A DNA stretch of 44,682 bases from Ruminococcus sp. (GCF_024691275.1 NZ_JAILNU010000018.1:1-44682), one strand, 5' to 3'; counted from the stretch's first letter, positions 1 through 8,514 are shown. Program-made: numbers and translations. The notes: generated by a model not told the origin, from the letters alone.

Positions 1-69
1 TCAGAGGCCTCTCCCAAGTTTCAAAATGGGTCAGGCTTAAGTTTGCTGCAATGAATATCAAAAAATATG

Positions 70-106
70 CTCTCCATGTGGCTTCATGAAGAGCTTTTTT
101 GTTGTT
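70..106. terminator. Rho-independent terminator, probably bidirectional
   Basis: GCTCT at 70-74 pairs with AGAGC at 91-95, with further pairing (ATG/CAT) inside, and a run of six T follows. The opposite strand has an A-run before the stem, so it can also end the minus-strand gene at 178-1125. It would serve a plus-strand gene lying left of the window. Confidence 0.6.
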
Positions 107-177
107 ATTTGAGGTTTAATGCGGGGTTTTTTGACGAGCTGGAAAGAGCAGCGTATAGCTGCTCTTTGAATGCATAT

Positions 178-1125
178 TTAACGGTGATGGCTGCTGTGGC
201 TGATACTTCCGCCGTGGGAGTGACCACCGCCGCCGCCTCGGCTTCCACCGCTGCTGCTTGACTGTATCCTGTGTTTTGTAACATAGGTACGCATGAGAGT
301 ATCCGACCTCTCGATGAATTTTGCATTTTCATTTGAAAGGTAGATGCTCGGACTTGTTTTGGACTTGAACTTATACCTGCTCTTTGCCACAAAGTAGGAG
401 ATAAGTGCTGTGAGAGCGCCTATGAGCTCAGCCACAACGCATATGATGAGCTTCAGTACAGGCGGCTTGCTTGTGGTGACATAGGTCTTTCCGCCTTTAT
501 CGTATACATACACGGGCGGAGTTGCTGTGCTGTCGTGGTAGTAGCCTGAAATGTCATTAGAGTTGTAATACGATTCAAGAAGCGAACAGAAATTGGTCAC
601 TGTGTTCGTGATATGCTCGGGATACACAGGGCCGTATGAAGGCGGCAGGTATTCATCGAGTATGGAAAACATTGACTGACAGGTCGAATCGGGGAATATA
701 AGGCTCGTTCTTGCACTTTTTGCGATGTCATCGCAGGCAGGAGACTTGCCTGATATGTCGATATAGTACAGCAGACCGTCGGTATTCTCGCCAAAAACCG
801 AGTTGTACTTATTTGCAGTAAAGTCCCTTACGTCGTCATCTGAGTAGCCGCTTCTTGACGAATCAGGGAGGAATATGAGGATATTCATATTCAGCTTCTT
901 TGAACAGTCGCGGACGATCTCTTTAAGCTCCGAGAGCGTCTGCGGATCGTCGTCGAAGATGCCGTTCTCATCAATGATGCCTGATTTGCCGTAGTCTCCG
1001 TCGAAGCCGACATAGCGGTTTTCCGTGCCTGTGCGGAAAGCTATGAGATAGTCTGTCAGGCATATGCCTGCAATAATTGCGATAATGCAGAGAAAAACTT
1101 TGAGGCCGTTACTTGTTTTTTTCAT
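178..1125 (-). CDS. TPM-domain (YgcG-like) membrane protein with Gly/His/Ser-rich tail
   Basis: About 315 aa. The N-terminus has a signal-anchor segment (about residues 8-28, LKVFLCIIAIIAGICLTDYL). The extracytoplasmic part resembles TPM domains (about residues 40-200, with NILIFLPDSS and a DGLLYYIDI-like strand), followed by a second membrane segment (LKLIICVVAELIGALTALISYF). The protein ends in a low-complexity tail of Gly, Ser and His, typical in position of the glycine-rich tails of YgcG-like proteins but unusually rich in histidine. I chose the ATG at 1125 over the upstream one because it overlaps the stop of the preceding gene as ATGA, suggesting translational coupling. TPM proteins are often linked to membrane or photosystem quality control, but no function can be fixed here. 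Confidence 0.72.
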   Translation of the reverse strand: MKKTSNGLKVFLCIIAIIAGICLTDYLIAFRTGTENRYVGFDGDYGKSGIIDENGIFDDDPQTLSELKEIVRDCSKKLNMNILIFLPDSSRSGYSDDDVRDFTANKYNSVFGENTDGLLYYIDISGKSPACDDIAKSARTSLIFPDSTCQSMFSILDEYLPPSYGPVYPEHITNTVTNFCSLLESYYNSNDISGYYHDSTATPPVYVYDKGGKTYVTTSKPPVLKLIICVVAELIGALTALISYFVAKSRYKFKSKTSPSIYLSNENAKFIERSDTLMRTYVTKHRIQSSSSGGSRGGGGGHSHGGSISHSSHHR

Positions 1126-2180
1126 CAGAACAGAGCACCTCCGAAAAGTATTATTGCAGCTGCCACAGCTGCGCCGACTGCGCCGCATACAGCTGCGAGC
1201 CTGCCCTTAGAGAGCGGCGGTGTACCTGCCAGCTTGCCCGTCTGACCGTTTATAGCGAATTCGTACATCTTATCATTATACTTGTAAGTCATGAACCATA
1301 CAGGCAGCATCATGTAGCTCCAGTTTGTGTTCATGATATTGTACTGCTCAACTGACGGGGAAACCGAAGAATATCCCGTGATAGTGCTCTTTACGAAATT
1401 TTTGCAAGCCTGATCGGAGCGCACACGTATACGCGGGAACACCTGAGCCTTATCCACGTCGTACTTATCGGCATAGAAACCACTGAGGTATGACATGGAG
1501 AAATCTTTAAGCTCCTTGTAGTCATACGGCTCGATAGCTTCCATAAGGAGGTCGTCGATCTTGGTCTCGCCGTCGGCAGGGATACCCTTTGTAAGGAGGC
1601 TGCAATTACGGATAATGCGGTATTCCTTTGTTTCCACATAGCGGTAGTTGCCCGATGTCCAGCTGCGGAGCTGTTTGCCGACAGCGCGGTAATCGACGTT
1701 GACGTTACAGTCTGCTACCCAGAACGGCACGTAAAGTCCCGTGAGTTTTTCCAGCTGCTGCTGGGACTTGAAGTCCTTGGGAACGAACCAGCGCTTGCCT
1801 ATCCATTTCTGGAAGCTGCTGATAGCATTTTCCTTTGTGAGCTTGAAGCCTATGATCTTGTCGGGCTTGAACTCGCCGCCCATTTTGCCTGCCAAGATGA
1901 CGGGGTTATGGCAATAATAGCAGAATGTTGCCGTCTGCTGATCGTCAGCCATTATCTCGGCACCGCAGCTCTTGCAGCGGTAGAGCTGAGTGTGGTTCTC
2001 GAATTCCTCTTTCATCTGGACAGCTTCTTCCGGAATGCTGTTTTCAGTATTAGCGCAGATATTCTTTATCTCATCGACAGTGAAAGAGCTGAGACAGTAC
2101 TCACAGTCGAGCTTTTGCGTGGCAGGATTGAATTTCAGATCCGCACTGCAATTGGGACATTTGTATTCAACTGATTCCAA
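1125..2180 (-). CDS. zinc-ribbon membrane-anchored protein
   Basis: 351 aa. Two CxxC pairs near the N-terminus (CPNC and CEYC, residues about 8-31) form one zinc ribbon, and CKSC/CYYC (about 69-92) form a second. The middle is a soluble domain of unknown function seen in Firmicute proteins annotated as zinc-ribbon or TFIIB-type zinc-finger proteins. A hydrophobic Ala-rich helix at the extreme C-terminus is a probable tail anchor, which would leave the ribbons in the cytoplasm. Its stop codon overlaps the start of the TPM-domain gene, so the two are probably co-translated and may work in the same membrane process. Its exact role is not recognisable. Confidence 0.75.
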   Translation of the reverse strand: MESVEYKCPNCSADLKFNPATQKLDCEYCLSSFTVDEIKNICANTENSIPEEAVQMKEEFENHTQLYRCKSCGAEIMADDQQTATFCYYCHNPVILAGKMGGEFKPDKIIGFKLTKENAISSFQKWIGKRWFVPKDFKSQQQLEKLTGLYVPFWVADCNVNVDYRAVGKQLRSWTSGNYRYVETKEYRIIRNCSLLTKGIPADGETKIDDLLMEAIEPYDYKELKDFSMSYLSGFYADKYDVDKAQVFPRIRVRSDQACKNFVKSTITGYSSVSPSVEQYNIMNTNWSYMMLPVWFMTYKYNDKMYEFAINGQTGKLAGTPPLSKGRLAAVCGAVGAAVAAAIILFGGALF

Positions 2181-2274
2181 AAATTACCAACTCCTTTACG
2201 CGGCGCAGAAGCTTTCCGTGGAAAAAGGCGCAGCGTATGATTCTATATCATGTACGGCATAGACCGATAGATAT

Positions 2275-2303
2275 ATATTACCATATCTGTGGGAATTTTT
2301 CAA
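2275..2303 (-). promoter_or_regulatory. putative sigma-A promoter for the zinc-ribbon/TPM operon
   Basis: On the minus strand TTGAAA (2303-2298) is followed after 17 bp by TAATAT (2280-2275). It lies about 95 bp upstream of the start at 2180. Confidence 0.45.
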
Positions 2304-2375
2304 TAGAAAAAAGTGAAAAATTATAATATTTACGGGGTTGAGGTAAAATAAAAAAGAATAACAATTTGTTTACCC

Positions 2376-2404
2376 TTGACAAAATAATTGAAATACCATA
2401 TAAT
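2376..2404 (+). promoter_or_regulatory. consensus sigma-A promoter for citrate synthase
   Basis: TTGACA (2376-2381) and TATAAT (2399-2404) are both perfect and are separated by 17 bp. The start codon follows at 2455 behind an AAAGGGA ribosome binding site, so the leader is short (about 45 nt). No operator is obvious. Confidence 0.85.
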
Positions 2405-2454
2405 TGTAATATGCACAATTATTACTACAACCTGTAAAAGAAAGGGATGACGAT

Positions 2455-3822
2455 ATGAGATACAAATTTTCAGAACTTACACCCGAGATAGTTCATCTTG
2501 CAGAAATGTCACTTGAAGGATACAGAATTGATCCCGAGCTTTACACTCAGTATGATGTAAAAAGGGGGCTTCGTGATATAAACGGCAGCGGCGTTGTTGC
2601 AGGTCTTACAAATATAAGTACCATAAAGGTACTGGATCTTGGCGACGGTATGCCAAATCACGGCGACGGAAAGTTATATTACAGAGGAATTGATGTCGAA
2701 GATATCGTCGCCGGATTCATAAAGGAAAAGCGCTTCGGTTACGAAGAAACAGTGTACCTGCTCCTGTTCGGCAAGATGCCGACGGAGAACGAACTGGCAC
2801 AGTTCAGAACGATACTTGCGGATTTCAGAGAGCTTCCTTCAAATTTCATGAGGGACGTAATAATGAAAGCTCCTACCGATAATATGATGAATACCCTCGC
2901 AAAGAGCGTACTTTCACTGTATTCATACGACGACAGGGCAAATGATATATCTATACCCAATGTGCTCCGCCAGAGCGTTGAGCTTATCACCCTTTTCCCT
3001 GTGATATCGGTATACGCTTATCATGCATATAAATACGCAAGACTTGGCGGAAGCCTTTTCATACACAGTCCCCGTCCCGAGCTCTCCATAGCCGAGAATA
3101 TACTCTATATGCTACGTGAGGACAGAAAGTACACCGAGCTTGAAGCGCGGATACTCGACCTCGCACTGGTTCTCCATGCAGAGCACGGCGGCGGAAACAA
3201 CTCTACATTCACGGTACACGTTGTTTCATCGTCAGGCACTGATACCTATTCGGCGATAGCTGCCGCACTTGGCTCACTGAAAGGCCCGAAGCACGGCGGT
3301 GCAAATATCAAGGTGGCAATGATGGTCGATGATATGAAGCAGAACGTTAAGGACTGGACTGACGAGGAGGAAGTAAAAGCCTATCTGCGCAAACTGCTCC
3401 ATAAGGAGGCGTTCGACCGCACAGGACTTATCTATGGTATGGGTCACGCGGTTTACTCTCAGTCAGACCCGAGAGCAAAGGTGTTCAAGGGATTCGTCGA
3501 GAAGCTCAGCTCCGAAAAAGGCAGACACGAGGAATTCGCACTGTATTCGCTGGTAGAGCGTCTTGCGCCCGAAGTCATCGCCGAGGAGCGCCGCATATAC
3601 AAGGGTGTATGTGCTAATGTGGACTTTTACAGCGGTTTCGTATATCGTATGCTCGGCATACCCGACGAACTCTTCACACCGCTGTTCGCAACATCGAGGA
3701 TCGCAGGTTGGTCGGCGCACAGGATAGAGGAGCTCATCAATTCCAACAAGATAATCCGCCCTGCATATAAAGCTATATCGCCCATGCGCGAGTATACCGA
3801 CATGGAAAACAGAATAGACTGA
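2455..3822 (+). CDS. gltA: citrate synthase
   Basis: 455 aa. Condenses acetyl-CoA and oxaloacetate to citrate in the cytoplasm, here probably feeding 2-oxoglutarate and glutamate synthesis in an anaerobe with a partial TCA route. The family signatures are present: LHAEHGGG (His about 244), GPKHGGAN (His about 280), GMGHAVYS (His about 331) and NVDFYSG (Asp about 390). These match the substrate-binding and catalytic His/His/Asp set. It is slightly longer at the N-terminus than the usual bacterial enzymes, as is common in Clostridia. A 2-methylcitrate synthase activity cannot be excluded from sequence, but no prp genes are nearby. It is followed after 56 bp by an aldose epimerase gene on the same strand. 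Confidence 0.92.
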   Translation: MRYKFSELTPEIVHLAEMSLEGYRIDPELYTQYDVKRGLRDINGSGVVAGLTNISTIKVLDLGDGMPNHGDGKLYYRGIDVEDIVAGFIKEKRFGYEETVYLLLFGKMPTENELAQFRTILADFRELPSNFMRDVIMKAPTDNMMNTLAKSVLSLYSYDDRANDISIPNVLRQSVELITLFPVISVYAYHAYKYARLGGSLFIHSPRPELSIAENILYMLREDRKYTELEARILDLALVLHAEHGGGNNSTFTVHVVSSSGTDTYSAIAAALGSLKGPKHGGANIKVAMMVDDMKQNVKDWTDEEEVKAYLRKLLHKEAFDRTGLIYGMGHAVYSQSDPRAKVFKGFVEKLSSEKGRHEEFALYSLVERLAPEVIAEERRIYKGVCANVDFYSGFVYRMLGIPDELFTPLFATSRIAGWSAHRIEELINSNKIIRPAYKAISPMREYTDMENRID

Positions 3823-3878
3823 GCATGGGTGCAAGAGATAAACAAGCTAAAAAACATTTAAAAAGGAATGTGATATAA

Positions 3879-4892
3879 ATGAAGAACACAGCAGAATTAT
3901 TTGAATGGAAAGGAACTACCTGCGTGAAACTGTGCGCAGGCGGCTATGAAGCATGGGTAGCCAATGAGATAGGCTCTAACGTTATCCGCCTACGCGACAA
4001 CGTGAACGGACTTGAGTTCTTCCGCTTTAACGCTGACAATACTGCCGATACCATAAAGCAGTCCGCAGAGGTATGGGGACTTCCCACACTGTACCTGCCT
4101 AACCGCTTTGCAGACGGTGTGCTCAAAACTTCGGACGCTGTATATCAGCTCCCTGTGAACGAAAAAGCTCCCTACAACAACCATATCCACGGCTTCCTCC
4201 ACAAGAGAGCGCACGAAGTCGTTGAATACAAGGCTGATGACAACTGCGCATGGGTAAAGACAAGATACGTGTACGACGAGAAGGACGAGTTCTTTAAGTA
4301 TCTTCCCGTAAGATTCACAGCAGAATATACTTTCACCCTCTCCGAGCAGGGACTTGAACAGAATATACGCTTTATTAATACTGACGGCGTAAAGGTGCTC
4401 CCTATGTCGCTGGCTTCGCATACAACTATCAATTCGCCTTTCGTGGACGGGGCAAAGGAAGAAGATATCCGTCTGACAGTACCGATAGGAAAGCGCTGTG
4501 AACTCAATGAGCGCTGTCTGCCCACAGAACAGCTGAAAGCTCCCACAATGCACGACCTTGAATACAAGAACGGCGCAAAGAAGCCTGTATTGCAGGTTGT
4601 CGACAACGAGATGTATTTCGGCGAGTGTACTGACCTTGACGGCGAGAAGTTCCACGGCGTTATCGCAGTGGATATCGCAAGCGGCAAGAAGCTCTGCTAT
4701 GAGGTATCCGAGGAGTACGGCTTCTGGATAATCTGGAACGACCGCGGCTTCAATCATTACTTCTGTCCTGAGCCGATGACAGCTATGATAGATGCTCCGA
4801 ACCTGAGCCTGCCTGCTGATGTTACAGGCTACCGCGAGATAAAGCCGGGCGATACTTTCGAGACCCACCAGAGATTTTTCACAAAGCTTTGA
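3879..4892 (+). CDS. aldose 1-epimerase family protein
   Basis: 337 aa. Resembles the galactose-mutarotase-like superfamily, beta-sandwich enzymes that interconvert alpha and beta anomers of sugars. Visible landmarks are NNHIHGF (about residues 96-102, the first histidine region), LASHTTINSPF (about 178-188) and a C-terminal block around WNDRGFNHYFCPEPMTA, where canonical members carry sugar-binding and catalytic residues. There is no signal peptide, so it is cytoplasmic. AAAGGA precedes the ATG. It probably shares the citrate synthase transcript, and a strong terminator follows. Substrate is not assignable; members acting on galactose, glucose-6-phosphate and other sugars look alike at this level. 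Confidence 0.78.
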   Translation: MKNTAELFEWKGTTCVKLCAGGYEAWVANEIGSNVIRLRDNVNGLEFFRFNADNTADTIKQSAEVWGLPTLYLPNRFADGVLKTSDAVYQLPVNEKAPYNNHIHGFLHKRAHEVVEYKADDNCAWVKTRYVYDEKDEFFKYLPVRFTAEYTFTLSEQGLEQNIRFINTDGVKVLPMSLASHTTINSPFVDGAKEEDIRLTVPIGKRCELNERCLPTEQLKAPTMHDLEYKNGAKKPVLQVVDNEMYFGECTDLDGEKFHGVIAVDIASGKKLCYEVSEEYGFWIIWNDRGFNHYFCPEPMTAMIDAPNLSLPADVTGYREIKPGDTFETHQRFFTKL

Positions 4893-4898
4893 TAAAAT

Positions 4899-4957
4899 GG
4901 GCGGATATTATCCGCCTTGCGAATTAAAAAAGCTCCCGAATATCGGGAGCTTTTTTA
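4899..4957. terminator. convergent bidirectional terminator
   Basis: A first hairpin GGCGGA/TCCGCC (4900-4916) is followed by AGCTCCCGA/TCGGGAGCT (4931-4951) flanked by A-runs on the left and T-runs on the right. It can therefore stop both the plus-strand epimerase transcript and the minus-strand oxidoreductase operon, whose last stop codon is at 4960. Confidence 0.88.
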
Positions 4958-4959
4958 TC

Positions 4960-5493
4960 TTATGCGTTCATTCCAAGCTCGATAGCCTTGAAGTTGTTAG
5001 GGATAAGTGCTGCCTTCTTAGGCGGTACTACCTTTTCAATTGCCTTCTGCATTGTCTCAAGTGAGCAGATATTTGTCTCCTTGAGGAGCTTACCGAGAAG
5101 AATGATATTTGATCCGCCCTTGAGAGCATTATCGTCAGCCATCTGCTGTGATGGGATACCATACAGCTCGATGTCTGTTCTGTCTGTCTCAGGCTCGATC
5201 ATTGTGCTGTCGAAGAATACCTTACCGCCAGGACGTACACAGCTTACAAACTTGTCGAATGAAGGCTGGTTCATAGCGATGAGGAGATGTGGTGTGAGTA
5301 CGAGAGGTGAACCGATCGGATCATCAGAGATAGTAACTGAACAGTTACAAGTACCGCCTCTCATCTCAGGACCGTATGAAGGGAGCCATGAAAGCTCCTT
5401 ATTGTCCATAAGTCCGCAGTATGCAAGGATCTTTCCTGCGAAGAGTATACCCTGTCCGCCGAAGCCTGCGAGAAGGATCTCAGTAGTAGCCAT
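4960..5493 (-). CDS. 2-oxoacid:ferredoxin oxidoreductase, gamma subunit
   Basis: 177 aa. The start EILLAGFGGQGILFAGKILA is the hallmark of the gamma (POR_N-linked) domain, and the SYGPEMRGGTCNC motif is also typical. It pairs with the alpha and beta subunits encoded immediately upstream; the beta stop and this ATG overlap around 5493. The complex oxidatively decarboxylates a 2-oxoacid with CoA and reduces ferredoxin. The arrangement delta-alpha-beta-gamma matches VOR/KOR enzymes, which act on branched-chain 2-oxoacids or 2-oxoglutarate. Confidence 0.9.
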   Translation of the reverse strand: MATTEILLAGFGGQGILFAGKILAYCGLMDNKELSWLPSYGPEMRGGTCNCSVTISDDPIGSPLVLTPHLLIAMNQPSFDKFVSCVRPGGKVFFDSTMIEPETDRTDIELYGIPSQQMADDNALKGGSNIILLGKLLKETNICSLETMQKAIEKVVPPKKAALIPNNFKAIELGMNA

Positions 5494-6266
5494 TACTCGT
5501 TACCTCCTTCTGTCTTTGGGAATACTCCCTCTTCAACGTCCTTGTATACGCCGAGAGGATAGTACGGGATCATTTCGTCCTGAAGTCTCTTGATAGCGTC
5601 AAGAGGAGCAAGTCCCCAGTTTGTAGGACAAGTTGAAAGTACCTCTACGATAGAGAAACCCTTTCCTGCCTTCTGGTTCTCGAATGCCTTGCGGATAGCC
5701 TTCTTAGCAGCCTTGATGTGAGGAACGCTGTCTACTGCTACACGCTCAGCGTAAGCTGTACCTGTGAGCTGTGAGAGCATCTCGCACACCTTTACAGGAT
5801 AACCTGCGAGCTCAGGGCTTCTTCCGAAAGGTGTTGTCTGTGTTACCTGTCCAGGAAGTGTTGTAGGAGCCATCTGACCGCCTGTCATTCCGTAGATAGT
5901 GTTGTTTATGAAGATAACAACGATATTCTCGCCTCTTGTTGCAACGTGTACTGTTTCAGCTGTACCGATAGCAGCGAGGTCGCCGTCGCCCTGATATGTA
6001 AATACGAACTTGTCAGGGTTTGTACGCTTTACGCCTGTTGCTACAGCCGGAGCACGTCCGTGTGCAGCCTCGATCATATCACAGTTAAAATAATCATATG
6101 CCATTACTGAGCAGCCAACAGGACATACGCCTATTGTATCGCCCTCGATGCCCATTTCGTCGATGACTTCACAGAGTATTCTGTGTACTATACCGTGTGT
6201 ACAGCCAGGGCAGTAATGTGTAGGAACGTCGATGAGCGACTTTGGTCTTTCAAATACTACAGCCAT
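5493..6266 (-). CDS. 2-oxoacid:ferredoxin oxidoreductase, beta (thiamine diphosphate) subunit
   Basis: 257 aa. Contains HYCPGCTHGI (about residues 17-26), the cysteine motif of this subunit, and the TPP/Mg binding stretch YQGDGDLAAIG (about 90-100) followed by NNTIYGMTGGQMAPTT (about 121-136). These match VorA/KorB-type beta subunits. It provides the thiamine diphosphate site where decarboxylation occurs. Stop and start codons overlap with both neighbours (6266 and 5493), so the three subunits are translationally coupled. With citrate synthase nearby, a 2-oxoglutarate role is as possible as a branched-chain one. Confidence 0.92.
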   Translation of the reverse strand: MAVVFERPKSLIDVPTHYCPGCTHGIVHRILCEVIDEMGIEGDTIGVCPVGCSVMAYDYFNCDMIEAAHGRAPAVATGVKRTNPDKFVFTYQGDGDLAAIGTAETVHVATRGENIVVIFINNTIYGMTGGQMAPTTLPGQVTQTTPFGRSPELAGYPVKVCEMLSQLTGTAYAERVAVDSVPHIKAAKKAIRKAFENQKAGKGFSIVEVLSTCPTNWGLAPLDAIKRLQDEMIPYYPLGVYKDVEEGVFPKTEGGNE

Positions 6267-7324
6267 CAGAGAGCACCTCCCATTCTCTTGATCTCGCCCA
6301 ATACCTCAGCAGGTGTCGGGATAACGCCGCCTGTTCTTCCGAAGAACTCTACAGGCTTTGAGCAGTTGATAGCAAGCTTGATATCCTCGATCATCTGTCC
6401 CATTGACATCTCTACGCTGAGAAGCTTCTTAGCGTTCTTAGCAGCCTCATTGATCTCCTTTACAGGGAATGGCCACAGTGTCTTAGGACGGAAGAGACCT
6501 GCCTTGATGCCCTGTGCTCTTGCGTCGTTTACAGCAGACTTTGCAACTCTTGCTGTTGCACCGAATGCACATACGAGCACGTCGCAGTCCTCTGTGAGGT
6601 AAAGCTCAGCTTCTGTCTCTGTCTCCTTGATGATCTCGTATCTCTTGTAGCGGTCGAGGATCGAGTTCTCAAGCTCATCAGGCTTGAGGTAGAGGGAGTT
6701 GATGATATGGTGCTCTCTCTTCATCTTGTGACCGTTAGCAGCCCAGCTGCTCTTATCGTAAGCGTCAGGGTTGATCTCAGGGAATGTAACAGGCTCCATC
6801 ATCTGTCCGAGAAGTCCGTCTGCGAGGATCATTGCAGGCATACGGTACTTATCAGCGCGGTCGAAAGCCTTTACAACGTAGTCTACCATTTCCTGTACTG
6901 ATGCAGGAGCATATACGAGAAGCTGGAAGTCGCCGTGGCCGAGAGCCTTTGTAGCCTGCCAGTAGTCAGCCTGTGATGGCTGGATACCGCCCAGACCTGG
7001 GCCGCCTCTTTCTACGTTGATGATAACAGCAGGAAGGTCTGAACCTGCTATGTATGAAACGCCTTCGCTCTTGAGTGAGATTCCGGGTGATGATGATGAT
7101 GTCATTGCACGAACACCTGTTGATGCTGCGCCGAGTACCATATTGATTGCAGCGATCTCGGACTCTGCCTGTAAGAATACGCCGCCTGCCTTATGCATAC
7201 GCTTTGCCATATAAGCGGCAAGCTCTGTCTGAGGAGTGATCGGATAGCCGAAGAAGCATTTACAGCCTGCTCTTATAGCAGCTTCTGCCAGCGCTTCGTT
7301 ACCCTTCATAAGATTTCTTTCCAA
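6266..7324 (-). CDS. vorB: 2-oxoacid:ferredoxin oxidoreductase, alpha subunit (VorB-like)
   Basis: About 352 aa. Carries GNEALAEAAIRAGCKCFFGY near the N-terminus and PITPQTEL, characteristic of VorB/KorA pyrimidine-binding subunits, plus TSSSSPGISLKSEGVSYIAG in the middle. I place the start at a TTG at 7324, because it lies 10 nt after a good GGAG and gives the usual N-terminus MERNLMKGNEA; an in-frame ATG further upstream (7348) has no such signal and another ATG at 7309 has a weaker one. It is preceded by the ferredoxin-like delta subunit. Whether the substrate is 2-oxoisovalerate-type acids or 2-oxoglutarate cannot be decided by eye. Confidence 0.88.
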   Translation of the reverse strand: MERNLMKGNEALAEAAIRAGCKCFFGYPITPQTELAAYMAKRMHKAGGVFLQAESEIAAINMVLGAASTGVRAMTSSSSPGISLKSEGVSYIAGSDLPAVIINVERGGPGLGGIQPSQADYWQATKALGHGDFQLLVYAPASVQEMVDYVVKAFDRADKYRMPAMILADGLLGQMMEPVTFPEINPDAYDKSSWAANGHKMKREHHIINSLYLKPDELENSILDRYKRYEIIKETETEAELYLTEDCDVLVCAFGATARVAKSAVNDARAQGIKAGLFRPKTLWPFPVKEINEAAKNAKKLLSVEMSMGQMIEDIKLAINCSKPVEFFGRTGGVIPTPAEVLGEIKRMGGAL

Positions 7325-7354
7325 AGCTAAACAGCTCCTTTCGATCATAAATAA

Positions 7355-7561
7355 TTATTTTTGAATAACGATAGCGCAGTCAGGGCACATAGTTGCACAC
7401 ATTGCACAGCTTATGCAAGCTGACTGGTCAGTACACTCTGCGTAGAAATATCCCTTTTTGTTACGATGTTCTTTCTGAAGAACAACGATCTTCTTAGGAC
7501 AGGCAGCTGTACAAAGTCCGCAGCCCTTGCAGCGCTCTGTAATAACTGTCATCTTTTCCAT
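7355..7561 (-). CDS. ferredoxin-like delta subunit, 2x[4Fe-4S]
   Basis: 68 aa. Two cluster motifs are visible: CKGCGLCTAACP and CISCAMCATMCP, each giving CxxCxxCxxxCP-type spacing. As the delta subunit it would pass electrons from the thiamine centre to soluble ferredoxin. It directly precedes the alpha subunit with about 30 nt between them and is separated from the upstream ATPase by a 123-nt spacer containing short repeats. Confidence 0.93.
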   Translation of the reverse strand: MEKMTVITERCKGCGLCTAACPKKIVVLQKEHRNKKGYFYAECTDQSACISCAMCATMCPDCAIVIQK

Positions 7562-7608
7562 ACACCATTCGCTCCTTTCAGATTGATTAATTCTATGGTC
7601 TAATCAGG

Positions 7609-7681
7609 AATTCGGGGTTCGGAATCCGAGATCACGCCATTACAGACTTGATTCCGCATTCCGAATTCCGCATTCCGAATT
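7609..7681. repeat. short heptad-like repeat block in operon spacer
   Basis: A perfect 14-bp tandem duplication, CCGCATTCCGAATT at 7654-7667 and 7668-7681. The segment GATTCCGCATTCCGAATT (7650-7667) is also an imperfect inverted copy of AATTCGGGGTTCGGAATC at 7609-7626, so the transcript could fold into a hairpin inside the operon. It looks like a small dispersed or slippage-derived element and not like coding sequence. Confidence 0.7.
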
Positions 7682-7684
7682 ATC

Positions 7685-8341
7685 TTATCCCCAGACGGGC
7701 TTTACATATATCTTTGCGGGGAATACGTCGGGCTTATCCGAAAGCTCTGCGATATCCTCGGGATATACGGTATATTTTACAGGTAGCCCTGTGAGCTTTG
7801 AGGTCTCCTCTGCGAAACTGCGTGACTGCTCGATGATATCCAATGTAGTCTCGCAGCCGAGGTTCGTATTATTTATGATAGCGGTGTGCTTCATACGTGC
7901 AGCCGCCTCGATCTCATACATCAGCTTTGTTACTTCCTCAGCGGTATTCGTGAGGTAACGGCGCTGATTTATGACATAATACATCTCGATATTGTCCTTG
8001 AACTGCTCCAGTTCGTCGGCATAGCGTCCGAGAGCGACAGCTCCTGCGTCGTCGCCGCCAACGTCGATGATAAGGCAGTCCTCATCCATAGCCAGTTCCA
8101 CAACGTCGAACTGTATCGACGGGATATCGAGGTTGCTCCTTGCGAAATCGGGAGCAATGAGCCTTATGCCTTTTTCCTCGAACAGATCGCGGAAATCGGC
8201 TGTTCGGAAATAGGGATTGACTATATCAAGATCGACTATAGCTGCCGACTTGCCCTCTGCTGCGGCTTTTACCGCAAGGTTTACGGAGAAATTCGTCTTT
8301 CCGCTGCCATAGTGACCTGTAATTATCTTAATATTTTTCAT
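7685..8341 (-). CDS. MinD/ParA-like P-loop ATPase
   Basis: 218 aa. The N-terminus IITGHYGSGKTNFSVNLA is a P-loop; unlike canonical ParA/MinD deviant Walker A motifs (KGGxGKT), the residues here are GHYGSGKT. A downstream AIVDLDIVNPYFRT and CLIIDVGGDD fit the Walker A' and Walker B regions of SIMIBI-class NTPases. It heads the operon encoding the oxidoreductase, which suggests a role in assembly or cofactor delivery, for example iron-sulfur cluster insertion. That link is inference from position. The spacer after it contains repeats, so a separate downstream promoter cannot be excluded. Confidence 0.75.
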   Translation of the reverse strand: MKNIKIITGHYGSGKTNFSVNLAVKAAAEGKSAAIVDLDIVNPYFRTADFRDLFEEKGIRLIAPDFARSNLDIPSIQFDVVELAMDEDCLIIDVGGDDAGAVALGRYADELEQFKDNIEMYYVINQRRYLTNTAEEVTKLMYEIEAAARMKHTAIINNTNLGCETTLDIIEQSRSFAEETSKLTGLPVKYTVYPEDIAELSDKPDVFPAKIYVKPVWG

Positions 8342-8384
8342 AGTTATCCTCTTGAATAAGTTTATAAAAAATCCTACAAACTAT

Positions 8385-8413
8385 ATTATACCACGTTAAA
8401 GCACTAATTGCAA
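8385..8413 (-). promoter_or_regulatory. sigma-A promoter of the oxidoreductase operon
   Basis: Minus strand TTGCAA (8413-8408), 17-bp spacer, TATAAT (8390-8385). It lies about 45 bp upstream of the ATPase start at 8341. Confidence 0.7.
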
Positions 8414-8455
8414 GTGGAATTTTTTGTATCCGTCTTTTTATTTTTTGTGAAAGCA

Positions 8456-8484
8456 GGCAAAAGCCCCGACAATGCGTCGGGGCT
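8456..8484 (-). terminator. terminator of the sigma factor/membrane protein operon
   Basis: Perfect 9-bp stem AGCCCCGAC/GTCGGGGCT (8462-8470 with 8476-8484), followed on the minus strand by TTTT. It lies 31 bp beyond the stop at 8515. Confidence 0.85.
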
Positions 8485-8514
8485 TGATGTCACTTAATTT
8501 ATCATAATGAGTTA

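Noticed and set aside
3990..4868. Long minus-strand open frame of about 290 codons inside the aldose epimerase gene
   Set aside because: It mirrors a well-supported plus-strand gene, has no ribosome site and its translation is cysteine- and valine-rich without domain signatures.
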